Below are positions 19,178 to 28,373 of a stretch of DNA of 64,000 nt, in pieces. This DNA is from Candidatus Iainarchaeum sp. (GTDB lineage Archaea; Iainarchaeota; Iainarchaeia; Iainarchaeales; GCA-2688035). Under the pieces are notes generated by a model that saw only the letters and a list, made by a program, of their open reading frames with translations, made no database searches and was not told where the DNA came from. The position numbers and the translations under genes are program-made. Each line of letters starts with the position of its first letter. Within the stretch, counting starts at the first letter, position 1. The stretch is from the NCBI GenBank assembly GCA_017610205.1, contig JAFCCL010000009.1:1-64000 (forward strand), in the 5' to 3' direction.

Positions 19178-19238
19178 TTTTTTTACAAGTGATTTGAAAG
19201 AATTATTAATTTTTTTTTACAATGGGTTTGAAAGAATT
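19178..19238 (+). repeat. Short duplication spanning the start of giant gene 3
   Basis: A 27-bp segment beginning TTTTTTTACAA and ending TTTGAAAGAATT occurs at 19178-19204 and 19212-19238 with about three mismatches. The second copy contains the ATG of giant gene 3. The arrangement repeats what is seen before giant gene 2. Confidence 0.65.
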
Positions 19239-22200
19239 TTACTTAAAAGCAGAGGACAAGTGGTATGATGTTCTCGACAGGATAGATGCACACATACCTG
19301 TTTACAAAATTGTTGACAAAATAGATACAGCAGTACCAAGCTTTGCACTTTTTGTCGGAGTTGTTGTATTGCTTGCAGTTGCATTTGTTGTGCTTAATCT
19401 GAATTTTGCAGGAGGAGTAAGCCTTACTGTAACAATAGAGGATGCTGGCGGAAATTTGCTTGAAGGGGTTTCATTTGATTACACTGTTGGCAACAGCATT
19501 AATTCCGCAGTTACCAATAAGGATGGAAAGGCAGTTATTTTTGTTCCTGCAAATTCAACAGTTGAAATAATGGTTCCTGTGGCAAATGTTGACGGAGTTG
19601 TGTTTGAAGAGGCAAAGAAAACTATTTTTGTTGAAGATTTTGAAATATCTGAAAGTATTGTGTTAATGGAGGAAAGCCCTGCTTTTGTTGAAAGGACAAT
19701 TCTTTTCCAAAATGGTGCAGGTGAAAGGATTACCGGAAGGGCAATAAGGGTAAGGCTTAGCTGTGAAAACCCTTTGGTTTCCCCAAGCCCTCTTGAGGTA
19801 TCAGACCTTGACTTTGATGGAAGCATTACTGTAAAGGAGCCAAGGGATTGTGGAATATTCCAGGCAACTGTTTTGGAGCCTGAAGAATTCAGTCAAAAAA
19901 GATATATTTTAAATCAGGGAACGCAAACTCTGAGGCTTGAGGCATTGCCTGTTGCAAAAGGAACAGCCAGAATAAAAATAAAGGACTCTGGCGGAAATCT
20001 TGTGCTTTCAAACAATTTTAATGTAAAGCTTTTGGATTCAGATGGGCTTAAGGCAGCTGAAAAATATTCACAAAATTATGGAGAAGTTATTTTTTCAAAT
20101 ATTACGGCAGGAATTTATAGCGTTGTTGTAGAGGATGTTTCAGGAGATTATGGAATTGCAAACCAGTCAGGAATTAGTGTAAGCGTTGATGAAATCACAT
20201 CTGTTAATGTTACTGTAGGCAAAAGCATAAAGGTTACTCTTAATGTTTCGGTTGTTGAAAAGGAAACAGGAAATGAAATTACAGGCGTGACTTTGAAAGT
20301 AATTGATTTGGATGGCAAAACAATTGCGGAAAAAAGCACTGGTGAAGAAAACACCACTGTATTCAGGCTTACTGAAGACACAGGCCATCAGTTGTTTGCA
20401 GTGCACAATGATTACCTTTATGAAATTGTTAATTTGCCAAGTGCAGGAACATTGGATATTGAAGTTGAAATGGAAAAGATTACGGCTTCAAACAGCGGAA
20501 GGGTGGAAGTTAAAGTTGTTGACGAGGACAATTTTCCTGTAAAAAATGCAAGGGTTAAGCTTCGTTTTTTGGATACTGGAATGCTTGTTCCAATTGAGCC
20601 TGAAATGACTGACAGCAATGGTTTTGCAGGTTTTGCAGGAGTAAAGTCAGGGAGTTATTATGCTTATGTTGAAAAATATCCTGCTTCAGGCGACAACCAA
20701 AGTCAGGGAATGGAAATTGACATAAGGACTGTTACAAAATTCACAGTGGTAATGATTATTGGTGACAGTGTTGTACAGGTAAATGCATTTGATGAAGACT
20801 TATTGCCTGTTGCAGAGGCCGAAGCCGAATTTTTTGCCCTTTCAGGAGAAAGTTTGGGAAAGATTCCTTTAACTGACGGCACAGGGCAGTTTGACCTTAA
20901 GGCAGACAAAATGGTTTTTGTGGTTGTAACCCATTCCGATTTTATGGCTATTCAGGCAATGCCAAAACAGCTTTGGCCAAATGAAATTATACATTTTGAT
21001 GCTTTAATGGAACCAAAGCTTATTCTTGGAGAGCCAGAGCTTGAATTTGCCGGAATTTTTGACGAAACAGGAATTCAGGTTCAGGAAATGAATGCAGGAA
21101 AACGGTATATTGCAAAATTCAAGCTAAGCATTCCGGAAAGCGGGGATTATGGCAATGGAGGCATTCATTTTAGGGTAGGTGACGAGCGATTTTTGATAAA
21201 TGACCCCCTTGTAATAAAGGAAGCTGTTGCAGGCGGTATTGAAGAGCAGTTAAAGGGAACATCCTATAGCCCCCCAGCAGGCTATGATGAAGACCTGCAA
21301 AATGTTACTGTAGGGGATGCAAAATGGGCTAATATATTCTGGAACCAGCTTGAGCCAATGAATTATTATGTTGGCTTTGAAGTAAGGGTAAAAAGCCAGA
21401 TTACGCCTTATACAAGGCTTCCAATGCATTACAGGGCATGGGCTGTTAATGGAAGCAGGCAGTATATTAGAACCCCTGAGGATTCAGAGCTTGGGTTTTC
21501 TGAAAGCGTGTCAGGAAAGCAAAGCCTTTATGCAAAGACAAGGGATATTGCATTTTTGGAGGGACAGGCAGCAGAATGCCAGGAAGACTTTTGCTACAGT
21601 GGGGAAAGCATTCTTGATGAGGACCTTGGATTGTATATTTATAAACCATATGAGATGAGGGCAGGCAGTCCGCACAATTACACTTTCAGCATACTAAACA
21701 ACAGCGAACGCCAATACAGCAATAGCGAATTATACATAACTGTTGATGGGATTACTATTGATTCTTACGCAATACAAAATGCTTCAGCGCAGGAAATAAG
21801 CAATGTTGGAATTTCAACCAAAGAAATTGAGGCAATTAATTTAGGCACTTTTACAAAGGGCAAAAGTGTTTCAGGAAATGTTCATTTTACGCCAAACACA
21901 ATCGGGCTTGGAGAAATTGAGGTAAAGGTTATTGCCGACGGACGGGTTGTATTTCAAAAAAGCATTTTTGCCTCAATCCTTTCGGAAAACGAGATGGTTA
22001 TTGCAGCAAGCCCTGCGCATATTCCGTCATATGTTGCAACAGCGCTTGAAATTTCAATTTATGACCCGGTATATGAGTATGATATTGACGAGGCATTTGT
22101 AAGGGTTAATGTGAAAAATCCTGACAAGACAGAATTGTTTTACACTGCAACAACAAACGGTTTTGGAAAAGCAATAATTGATTTGCCTGCACTTGACCCA

Positions 22201-25200
22201 AGAACTGTTATAATTATTGAGGCTGAAAAGCCGGATTATTTTGCAAACCCTTTGGAGCTTGTTGTGGACTCAAATATACTTCGCTTTGAGCCCCCAAAAG
22301 TAGAGACCTTAATGGAAACAAGGGGGGCACGGGAACAGCTTTTTAATGAAAGGATTGAAAACACAACCGGCCTTGAAGTTGAAATCAAAAATGTTTCGCT
22401 TACAGGAAGGTTTAATGGGTTGCTTGACAGGCAAACAATGGAAAATTACTCAAAGCAGTTTATTGGAACAAAAATAAAAGCAAACGATTATGAAACATTT
22501 CAATTCTTTAAAACAAGGCTTTCAGAAAACATTGAATCAATTGCCCTTGGAAATGAAACATTATACGGCGAATATATTGTTACCTCGTACAATGAAGAAA
22601 CAGGAATTGAGTGGGATACAATTATTCCGTTGGAAGTTGCAATAAAAATAAGCAACTTGCCAGACAATGCACCCTGCATTGTAATCACAAGGCAGGAATG
22701 GTTAGGTTCAACACAGGAAAACAGGTCAACAATTGAATTCCAGGTTCAAAACAACTGCATTACTGGCGGGAGAGCGTCAGAACTTGACAGCCTTCAGGCA
22801 AAACTTTCATGGAATTCTGACATAATGGGCCAGGTTGAATTAAGCTTAACAGACCCTGAAAGCGGGCAAACCAATACCGAAACATTGAAGCCTGAAATGC
22901 GGACAAAAATCATTTCAGGGATAAGACCTGAAAGCACATTTTACGGAATGCTTACATTTACTCCAATGTCAGGATTTTTGGGAAAGGACGCAGTATTCTC
23001 AGTTGGCATTGACGGAGCAATCAAAACAAGTGCAGGGAAATCATTTGTAGGCTCAACACCAAACGAGATTTCATCAAGCATTAGAATAATTAACTTAAAT
23101 CAGTGCATACAATACCCTGGAGCAGAAGACATAATTGAAATGTCTGGAGACACAGCAAACTTTACTGTTGACACAAGCCAGTGCGGAGAGATTTCAATTG
23201 ACATAGAATTGTGCCAAAACGACACTGAATGCAGGAGCGGAACATCAGAGGGAGGCATTACAGTAACACCAACACAGTTTACTCTTAATGCAACTAATCC
23301 GGCAAAGGAAGTGCTTGTTGCAAGGCAAAGTATGGCAGGAATGTATGGAATTCATGTTTCGGCAAAAACACCTGGAAAAAGCTATAGAAAAGTTGCTTTA
23401 ATAGATGTACTTGTAAAGCCAGAGGGAGATGAGACATTTACTTTGGACAAATATGCATTTACTTTGGTGGGCACAGGAAGCCAGGACAACGCAACCCTTA
23501 CAAACAAGGATTTGGCAGAAACAATCAGTGTTGATGCAAGTGCATGTGACTGGGGAACAGCAGAAGAGAAAGGAATGTTTGATTTGGCAGGAGCAGGAAT
23601 GGGCGCGGCAGTAGGAGCAATAGTGGGAATGCAAAATGCAGCAAAGGCAACAAGTGCAGCAAGCCAGGCAATAAGTCTTGCAAGAACCGGGAATTTGACA
23701 GGCGCGGAAAGTGCGGTTAGCCACGCAAACCAGTTAACAAACGCTGCAAGCACAGCTGGAGACGCAGCACAACTTGCATCACAAACAGCCAGACAGGAAG
23801 CAATAACCACTGCAGCTGCTGCTACAAAAGCAGCTTTAACTGCAACAAATGCAATACTTCCACCTTGCGGAACAGCTGTTAAGGCAACTGTTATAGCTGC
23901 CAACAGCAAAATGGCAAGCGTTGAAACAACAGCCAATGGAACTTTTTGGGCAAAGGTTGGAAGAGCACTAAGCACTGTTGGACGAGGGGTTTCAAACATT
24001 GGCAGCGCTGTTGCAAGTGTTGGAAAGGCAAAAAATACAGCCACGCCAAGCAGTACAGGAATGGTAAGCGAGGGACCTTACAACTCGCAGGCAGACCTTG
24101 ACAACGCTATTAGTAGTACAGAATCGGCGTCTGCAGACTTGACTGAAACAGGAACAGAGTGGGGTACAAGCCTTACAGAGTCACAGGCAATGGCTGCCGA
24201 GCTTAAAGTTATTGTAGGAGAACTTGGAACAGCACAGGCTGAAATGGCTGAAGCACATACATGCTGTGGTTTTTGCAGCCCTGGACCGTGTTGCATTGCA
24301 CAAAGCACTGCAGCAGATATAGCTATAGAGGATGCTATAATTACTGTGGACAATGCAGTTGTAGCTGTAGAAGCTGCATCGGCAGAAATAACAGGCGCAC
24401 AAACTGCAGCAAATAATGCAGCTTCAGGTTTGACAACTGCAAACCAGTCTCTTGTACAGGCAAAAAGCTCAATGGGCAGTCTTGGAAATACCATGGCTAC
24501 AGCAGGAAAGGCAGCAGGGTCAGGAGGCACTAATTGGGGAACTCTTGGAACTTATGCTGCTTTGGGAGCTGTTGCAGGCGGTTTGTTGGGAGGAGTTATG
24601 GGAGAGGATCCATGCGCTCAAAGAGTTACCGGAAGCCTGATGGATTATATGATTAATTTGAAGGATGATGCACAGCCAATTTCTGTTGACAATGAACTTA
24701 TTTCAGGATGGTGGAATACTGATGACGCAAAGGTCTTTGGCAATTACAGCAGCCAGGAAGTAGGGCTTTACTTTGAGAACATGGGTTTGGAGGAAAGCAA
24801 TGCCATTTACGGTGTTGTAAGCCTTCCTGCTGAAAGGCATTATCATGCAAATCCTACAATGGCTTCAGGGTCAGGATTTGGGCCGTTTAATGTTCCAGAC
24901 CAAAGCCAGGAAAGTTATGCTCAAAAATTCCATTTGAAGTTTGTTACATCGCCGTCAACATCAAAAATTGAGCTTTTGCCACAGGAAACATACAGTTGTT
25001 TGCAGGGAAGCCTGTTTGGACAAACAGGAGCAGGAGCATTGCCTGATGTAAAACTCAACTGGAGTTGGGGTGAAACAACAGGAATTGCAATGGATGACTG
25101 TGATTACTATAATGAAAATGGAATTTACTGTGATGCAACCCAGTTTAGCATTGCATTGACAAAGAAAATGCAGAGTTTAAGGGAATTCCTTGAAGCAAAT

Positions 25201-26703
25201 CAGCAGATTTCATGCCCTGTAAATCCATCACTAACAGACATTGAAGAAATTACAGAAGAATTCCATGCAGAACTTGAAGAACTTGGAATGGACCCATTGC
25301 AGTTGTATTATCCAGGCTGCTGGATGCCTTTGTCTACAACGCTTTGGGATGGACAGCCGGTATTGCTTTACTTTGTGGAGGAGGCGGCTGAAAACAATAA
25401 TGTGAACTGGACAAGCAATGTACAGGATTTGGGAGATTTGAAGAATTTAATAAGCTTTAAAGCAAGGCTGATAAAAGACGGTTATAGTGAAGACTTCCAG
25501 AATGACTTTGCAGAATTTTACACAACACAATCATTTTACGATTCTCCAAATTACTTTGGAGAAGATGGTGCAGGAAAGTGGTCTGATTACTTTGAAGATA
25601 CTGAAAATTTAAGGTTTAAGCAGAAGTTTGTTGAAAATACTTCTTTGCCTGATGCAGGAGTTTACAATGTTCTTGTAAATGCAGGCTTTAACTCAGAAAA
25701 CTGGGAGTTCTTTGATGCAGACGGAAACCCTGATGCAGTGGTTGTTGTTGAATTCCTGTTTCTTGGTGAGCCATACCCTAACAGTGTGTTTTATTACCTT
25801 CCGTTTAATGGAAATGTTGGTGTTGATTCAGGAAATGGAAGAAATGGCTATGGTGTAGATTATGTAAACAGTGCAGAGCCAATTGCAATTGCAAGCAGTC
25901 CTGAAATGGTTTCAACAAGGGAAATTTACGGAAGCAATCCTGTTGCAGAAGCCAATATTGAGGTTGTTTCGGATTTTAAGACAATTAATTCCATTGCTTC
26001 AAAGCGTGGGTTTTTGCTTGAATTAGAGGGCTCTGATTTGGCTACTGTAAAAAACATTTCGTTCTATCCAAATTATGCCACTCCTGTAATTATGAAGATT
26101 CCGCATGAAAAAACAAATGAAAGCTTTAGTGCATTTTATGAAATAAAGGAAAGCCAGACACCTGTTGAGGCAGGTACAAGCCTTAGCTTTTGGACAGGAG
26201 CAGGGCAATGCCTTGATTTTTCAGGCCAGCCTGTTTATGAGGCATTTAGATTTAAGCCAGACAGGTCAGCAACACAAAATGACCCTCTTTCAGATTGGCT
26301 GTTTGCATATGCAACAGACTGGGACAGTGCAATTTTTGAAGGAGATGTTTACCTCAAAGCAGTGTTTTATTCACCTATTACAGGAAACTTTAACCTTAAG
26401 TCATTGCAGCCGTCTGGACTGCAGTTTATTTCACCTGATTCGCTTGAATCCAATTCCGTTGATTTGCACGGAATTGCAGGAATGCAGCATAACAGTGGTA
26501 GTGCACAGGATATTGTAAGCGAAGTTCAGGAAATTTTTGACTTGGTTGAAGGCCAGAATGTTTGCGTTACAGACACTGGTTCAAAAACCTCGTTTTGGTG
26601 GAATCCAAAGGCTTTGAATGATGCTGTTGGAAGCAAAACAAGCATTTCAAACTTTGAGTCAAATCTTGTTGAAGGAAGCACCTGTATAGGGTATGGAAGC
26701 TAA
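19222..26703 (+). CDS. Giant membrane-anchored envelope protein 3 (2,493 aa)
   Basis: The third paralogue has the tag MGLKEFYLKAEDKWYDVLDR, then IPVYKIVDKID and a membrane helix at about 41-60. Ig-like repeats and the shared domain (KWANIFWNQLEP, MHYRAWAVNG, SVSGKQSLYAKT) follow. The variable insert (about 1452-1796) is an Ala/Gly/Ser/Thr-rich helical stretch of about 340 residues with glycine-zipper-like ends (AGAGMGAAVGAIVGM and LGAVAGGLLGGVMG). It is interrupted by a Cys cluster (CCGFCSPGPCC at 1681-1691). The C-terminal region matches giant 2 closely (YCDATQFSIALTKKMQSLREF, YYLPFNGNVGVDSGNGRNGYG, IFDLVEGQNVCV...WWNPK). The function is unknown; the insert looks membrane-active or assembly-prone. 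Confidence 0.85.
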   Translation: MGLKEFYLKAEDKWYDVLDRIDAHIPVYKIVDKIDTAVPSFALFVGVVVLLAVAFVVLNLNFAGGVSLTVTIEDAGGNLLEGVSFDYTVGNSINSAVTNKDGKAVIFVPANSTVEIMVPVANVDGVVFEEAKKTIFVEDFEISESIVLMEESPAFVERTILFQNGAGERITGRAIRVRLSCENPLVSPSPLEVSDLDFDGSITVKEPRDCGIFQATVLEPEEFSQKRYILNQGTQTLRLEALPVAKGTARIKIKDSGGNLVLSNNFNVKLLDSDGLKAAEKYSQNYGEVIFSNITAGIYSVVVEDVSGDYGIANQSGISVSVDEITSVNVTVGKSIKVTLNVSVVEKETGNEITGVTLKVIDLDGKTIAEKSTGEENTTVFRLTEDTGHQLFAVHNDYLYEIVNLPSAGTLDIEVEMEKITASNSGRVEVKVVDEDNFPVKNARVKLRFLDTGMLVPIEPEMTDSNGFAGFAGVKSGSYYAYVEKYPASGDNQSQGMEIDIRTVTKFTVVMIIGDSVVQVNAFDEDLLPVAEAEAEFFALSGESLGKIPLTDGTGQFDLKADKMVFVVVTHSDFMAIQAMPKQLWPNEIIHFDALMEPKLILGEPELEFAGIFDETGIQVQEMNAGKRYIAKFKLSIPESGDYGNGGIHFRVGDERFLINDPLVIKEAVAGGIEEQLKGTSYSPPAGYDEDLQNVTVGDAKWANIFWNQLEPMNYYVGFEVRVKSQITPYTRLPMHYRAWAVNGSRQYIRTPEDSELGFSESVSGKQSLYAKTRDIAFLEGQAAECQEDFCYSGESILDEDLGLYIYKPYEMRAGSPHNYTFSILNNSERQYSNSELYITVDGITIDSYAIQNASAQEISNVGISTKEIEAINLGTFTKGKSVSGNVHFTPNTIGLGEIEVKVIADGRVVFQKSIFASILSENEMVIAASPAHIPSYVATALEISIYDPVYEYDIDEAFVRVNVKNPDKTELFYTATTNGFGKAIIDLPALDPRTVIIIEAEKPDYFANPLELVVDSNILRFEPPKVETLMETRGAREQLFNERIENTTGLEVEIKNVSLTGRFNGLLDRQTMENYSKQFIGTKIKANDYETFQFFKTRLSENIESIALGNETLYGEYIVTSYNEETGIEWDTIIPLEVAIKISNLPDNAPCIVITRQEWLGSTQENRSTIEFQVQNNCITGGRASELDSLQAKLSWNSDIMGQVELSLTDPESGQTNTETLKPEMRTKIISGIRPESTFYGMLTFTPMSGFLGKDAVFSVGIDGAIKTSAGKSFVGSTPNEISSSIRIINLNQCIQYPGAEDIIEMSGDTANFTVDTSQCGEISIDIELCQNDTECRSGTSEGGITVTPTQFTLNATNPAKEVLVARQSMAGMYGIHVSAKTPGKSYRKVALIDVLVKPEGDETFTLDKYAFTLVGTGSQDNATLTNKDLAETISVDASACDWGTAEEKGMFDLAGAGMGAAVGAIVGMQNAAKATSAASQAISLARTGNLTGAESAVSHANQLTNAASTAGDAAQLASQTARQEAITTAAAATKAALTATNAILPPCGTAVKATVIAANSKMASVETTANGTFWAKVGRALSTVGRGVSNIGSAVASVGKAKNTATPSSTGMVSEGPYNSQADLDNAISSTESASADLTETGTEWGTSLTESQAMAAELKVIVGELGTAQAEMAEAHTCCGFCSPGPCCIAQSTAADIAIEDAIITVDNAVVAVEAASAEITGAQTAANNAASGLTTANQSLVQAKSSMGSLGNTMATAGKAAGSGGTNWGTLGTYAALGAVAGGLLGGVMGEDPCAQRVTGSLMDYMINLKDDAQPISVDNELISGWWNTDDAKVFGNYSSQEVGLYFENMGLEESNAIYGVVSLPAERHYHANPTMASGSGFGPFNVPDQSQESYAQKFHLKFVTSPSTSKIELLPQETYSCLQGSLFGQTGAGALPDVKLNWSWGETTGIAMDDCDYYNENGIYCDATQFSIALTKKMQSLREFLEANQQISCPVNPSLTDIEEITEEFHAELEELGMDPLQLYYPGCWMPLSTTLWDGQPVLLYFVEEAAENNNVNWTSNVQDLGDLKNLISFKARLIKDGYSEDFQNDFAEFYTTQSFYDSPNYFGEDGAGKWSDYFEDTENLRFKQKFVENTSLPDAGVYNVLVNAGFNSENWEFFDADGNPDAVVVVEFLFLGEPYPNSVFYYLPFNGNVGVDSGNGRNGYGVDYVNSAEPIAIASSPEMVSTREIYGSNPVAEANIEVVSDFKTINSIASKRGFLLELEGSDLATVKNISFYPNYATPVIMKIPHEKTNESFSAFYEIKESQTPVEAGTSLSFWTGAGQCLDFSGQPVYEAFRFKPDRSATQNDPLSDWLFAYATDWDSAIFEGDVYLKAVFYSPITGNFNLKSLQPSGLQFISPDSLESNSVDLHGIAGMQHNSGSAQDIVSEVQEIFDLVEGQNVCVTDTGSKTSFWWNPKALNDAVGSKTSISNFESNLVEGSTCIGYGS

Positions 26704-26751
26704 GGGCAAATAATTTAAAGCAGAAAGTTCCTACTATACCTTTAGTGTCTT

Positions 26752-27168
26752 ATGGTCTTTGAAATAATGCCACTAATGTTTGCTTTGCTTTCAATAGGCG
26801 AATTTTTTTCAGACATGGTTTTTGTGCTTAAAATATTTGTGCTGTTAACCATTATTTCGTGGGTTATAATGCATTTGGGAAAAGGGCCTTTGGCAATTGT
26901 TTTAATTGTTGGAATTTCGTGGTTTGTGTTGTTTGATGCCTTTTGGTTTTTTGGAGGAACATATGTTTTGATGATGCTTTTGACTCTTGGTATTGCAGGC
27001 ATTTTCATAGATTTGTTCTTTGTATTCCCAGGGTTTGCTGCAGGAGCAGGAGGTTCAGGCGGTCTTCCTGCTGAGGCAAAGATGAGCAGCCAGGGTGGGG
27101 TAAACCAGAGAATGCAGGCTTTCAAAGCAAAACCAGGCAGAGCCAGAAAGCTTCCTCCGCCAATGTAG
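26752..27168 (+). CDS. Small membrane protein A of the giant locus (138 aa)
   Basis: I do not recognise the family. Four hydrophobic segments fill residues about 1-100 (MVFEIMPLMFALLSI, FVLKIFVLLTIISWVI, LAIVLIVGISWFVLFDAFWF, VLMMLLTLGIAGIFIDLFFVF). A Gly/Ala-rich then basic, Pro-rich tail follows (GAGGSGGLPAE ... KPGRARKLPPPM), probably cytoplasmic. It starts 48 bp after giant gene 3 and leads a run of five small membrane proteins on the same strand, so it is likely part of one operon or functional unit with the giants. Confidence 0.72.
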   Translation: MVFEIMPLMFALLSIGEFFSDMVFVLKIFVLLTIISWVIMHLGKGPLAIVLIVGISWFVLFDAFWFFGGTYVLMMLLTLGIAGIFIDLFFVFPGFAAGAGGSGGLPAEAKMSSQGGVNQRMQAFKAKPGRARKLPPPM

Positions 27169-27186
27169 AAAAAAAAATGTACAATA

Positions 27187-27558
27187 ATGGGATTGTGTGT
27201 AAAGATGTTTGGAAACAGGTTTTTGGAATTAAATCAGCAGGGAATGCTGCAGATTTTTATTTTGATTGTAATAGCTCTGGTGGTTGTTGTTACAATTCCT
27301 GTTCTGGTAATGAAAGTTTTTCCTGCAGCAGATTGGATTATGCGAATTATTCTTATTTTCTTAATTTTTACAACAGTAAGAGGCTACTTGGGGTCGGGAA
27401 TTCCAACAATTCTTGTAACAGGTGTTTTGATATATTTTCTGGTAATTAAGTGGGCATACTTTACTGCCGCCGTATATATTGCGGTTTATTTCCTGCTTGC
27501 ATTGCAGGTGTTCAGCATAATTATTTTTGGAATTGGAATGGGAATGAGAAAAGGGTAA
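27187..27558 (+). CDS. Small membrane protein B of the giant locus (123 aa)
   Basis: This hydrophobic protein has about four membrane segments after a short polar N-terminus (MGLCVKMFGNRFLELNQQG), including MLQIFILIVIALVVVVTIP, a central stretch around MRIILIFLIFTTV, and two C-terminal helices ending GIGMGMRKG. There is no recognisable motif. It lies 18 bp after protein A. The initiation codon could also be the internal ATG at residue 7. Confidence 0.68.
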   Translation: MGLCVKMFGNRFLELNQQGMLQIFILIVIALVVVVTIPVLVMKVFPAADWIMRIILIFLIFTTVRGYLGSGIPTILVTGVLIYFLVIKWAYFTAAVYIAVYFLLALQVFSIIIFGIGMGMRKG

Positions 27559-27562
27559 AGCA

Positions 27563-27670
27563 ATGGAATTAAAATGGAAAAAGTGCAACGCGCCCATTTT
27601 ACTCCACTACAAATGCAAAAAGGTAGGTTTAATAAGCAAGAAATGGCATAATTTTTATATAGGCGTTTGA
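27563..27670 (+). CDS. Possible 35-aa Cys/Lys-rich peptide
   Basis: A short ATG frame directly after protein B encodes a basic peptide (MELKWKKCNAPILLHYKCKK...) with two Cys, and its stop overlaps the start region of protein C. It fills an otherwise empty gap in a compact operon. Nothing else supports it, and it may be chance. Confidence 0.25.
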   Translation: MELKWKKCNAPILLHYKCKKVGLISKKWHNFYIGV

Positions 27671-27672
27671 AA

Positions 27673-27915
27673 ATGGCAATGGATCCCTTAATTCAAAATA
27701 TTGAAATAGTGCTTTCACTGTTCTACCTTGTGTGGATTTATGGATGGGCAAAAAAGAATCTTGGAAGCCCAAAGCTTGCAATCCTTTTTGCAGTAATTGT
27801 AGTATACCTTACATTCTTCCAGTTCCCGCAGCTTATCTGGATTCCTGTGCTGATATTCATTTTTGCAGTGTTTGGAAAAGGGTTTTTTGAAAAATTTAAC
27901 ATTTACAAAAAATAA
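27673..27915 (+). CDS. Small membrane protein C of the giant locus (80 aa)
   Basis: Three hydrophobic segments (NIEIVLSLFYLVWIYGWA, LAILFAVIVVYLTFFQF, LIWIPVLIFIFAVFG) are followed by a basic C-terminus (FFEKFNIYKK). I chose ATG 27673 over an upstream TTG at 27667. The family is not recognised. A TATA-like TTTTTATATAG lies about 15-25 nt upstream, so it may be transcribed separately from proteins A and B. Confidence 0.65.
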   Translation: MAMDPLIQNIEIVLSLFYLVWIYGWAKKNLGSPKLAILFAVIVVYLTFFQFPQLIWIPVLIFIFAVFGKGFFEKFNIYKK

Positions 27916-27930
27916 AACTAAAAAAATAAA

Positions 27931-28020
27931 AAAAAATGCAATTGAAAAAAAAATTCATTCATACAAAAAAATGCAATTTACAAAAATTGCCAATTGAAAA
28001 AAAAATGCAATTGAGAGAAT
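27931..28020. repeat. A-rich intergenic repeats containing TGCAATT
   Basis: The 147-bp gap between proteins C and D contains three copies of an A-run followed by ATGCAATT (near 27931, 27965 and 27997), interspersed with CAATTG palindromes. No gene is seen. CAATTG also recurs in the repeat upstream of giant gene 1. Confidence 0.5.
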
Positions 28021-28062
28021 TGACAATTGCAGCAATAAAAAAATAAAACAGAAGGGGAAAAA

Positions 28063-28371
28063 ATGGATACTTTTACTTTCATGATTGCCATCATTTTCAT
28101 GATGATGGCTGTTCAATTCAACCAGTATTGGCTGATTTTTGCAATTGTTGCCCTGATGGTTCTTTCAATGAGGGATTTGACTACAACAATACTTTTGATT
28201 ATTGCAACAGTCGTTCTTCTTTTTGGCAGAGAATATTTGACAGATTACTGGCCGTTTGTACTGTTTGGATTAATAATCTTAAGCCTTATAATTGGAGGAA
28301 AACAAAAGGCTGAACAGCCACCGGACATGTTTGGCGGAGACATGGGCGGAATAGGCTTTGGAGGATTTTAA
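28063..28371 (+). CDS. Small membrane protein D of the giant locus (102 aa)
   Basis: Three or four hydrophobic segments (FTFMIAIIFMMMAVQF, YWLIFAIVALMVLSM, TTILLIIATVVLLFG, WPFVLFGLIILSLIIGG) are followed by a polar, Gly-rich tail ending GGDMGGIGFGGF. A Shine-Dalgarno-like AAGGGG precedes the ATG by about 8 nt. The family is not recognised. The stop is 2 nt before the TTG of protein E, indicating co-translation. Confidence 0.7.
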   Translation: MDTFTFMIAIIFMMMAVQFNQYWLIFAIVALMVLSMRDLTTTILLIIATVVLLFGREYLTDYWPFVLFGLIILSLIIGGKQKAEQPPDMFGGDMGGIGFGGF

Positions 28372-28373
28372 AA

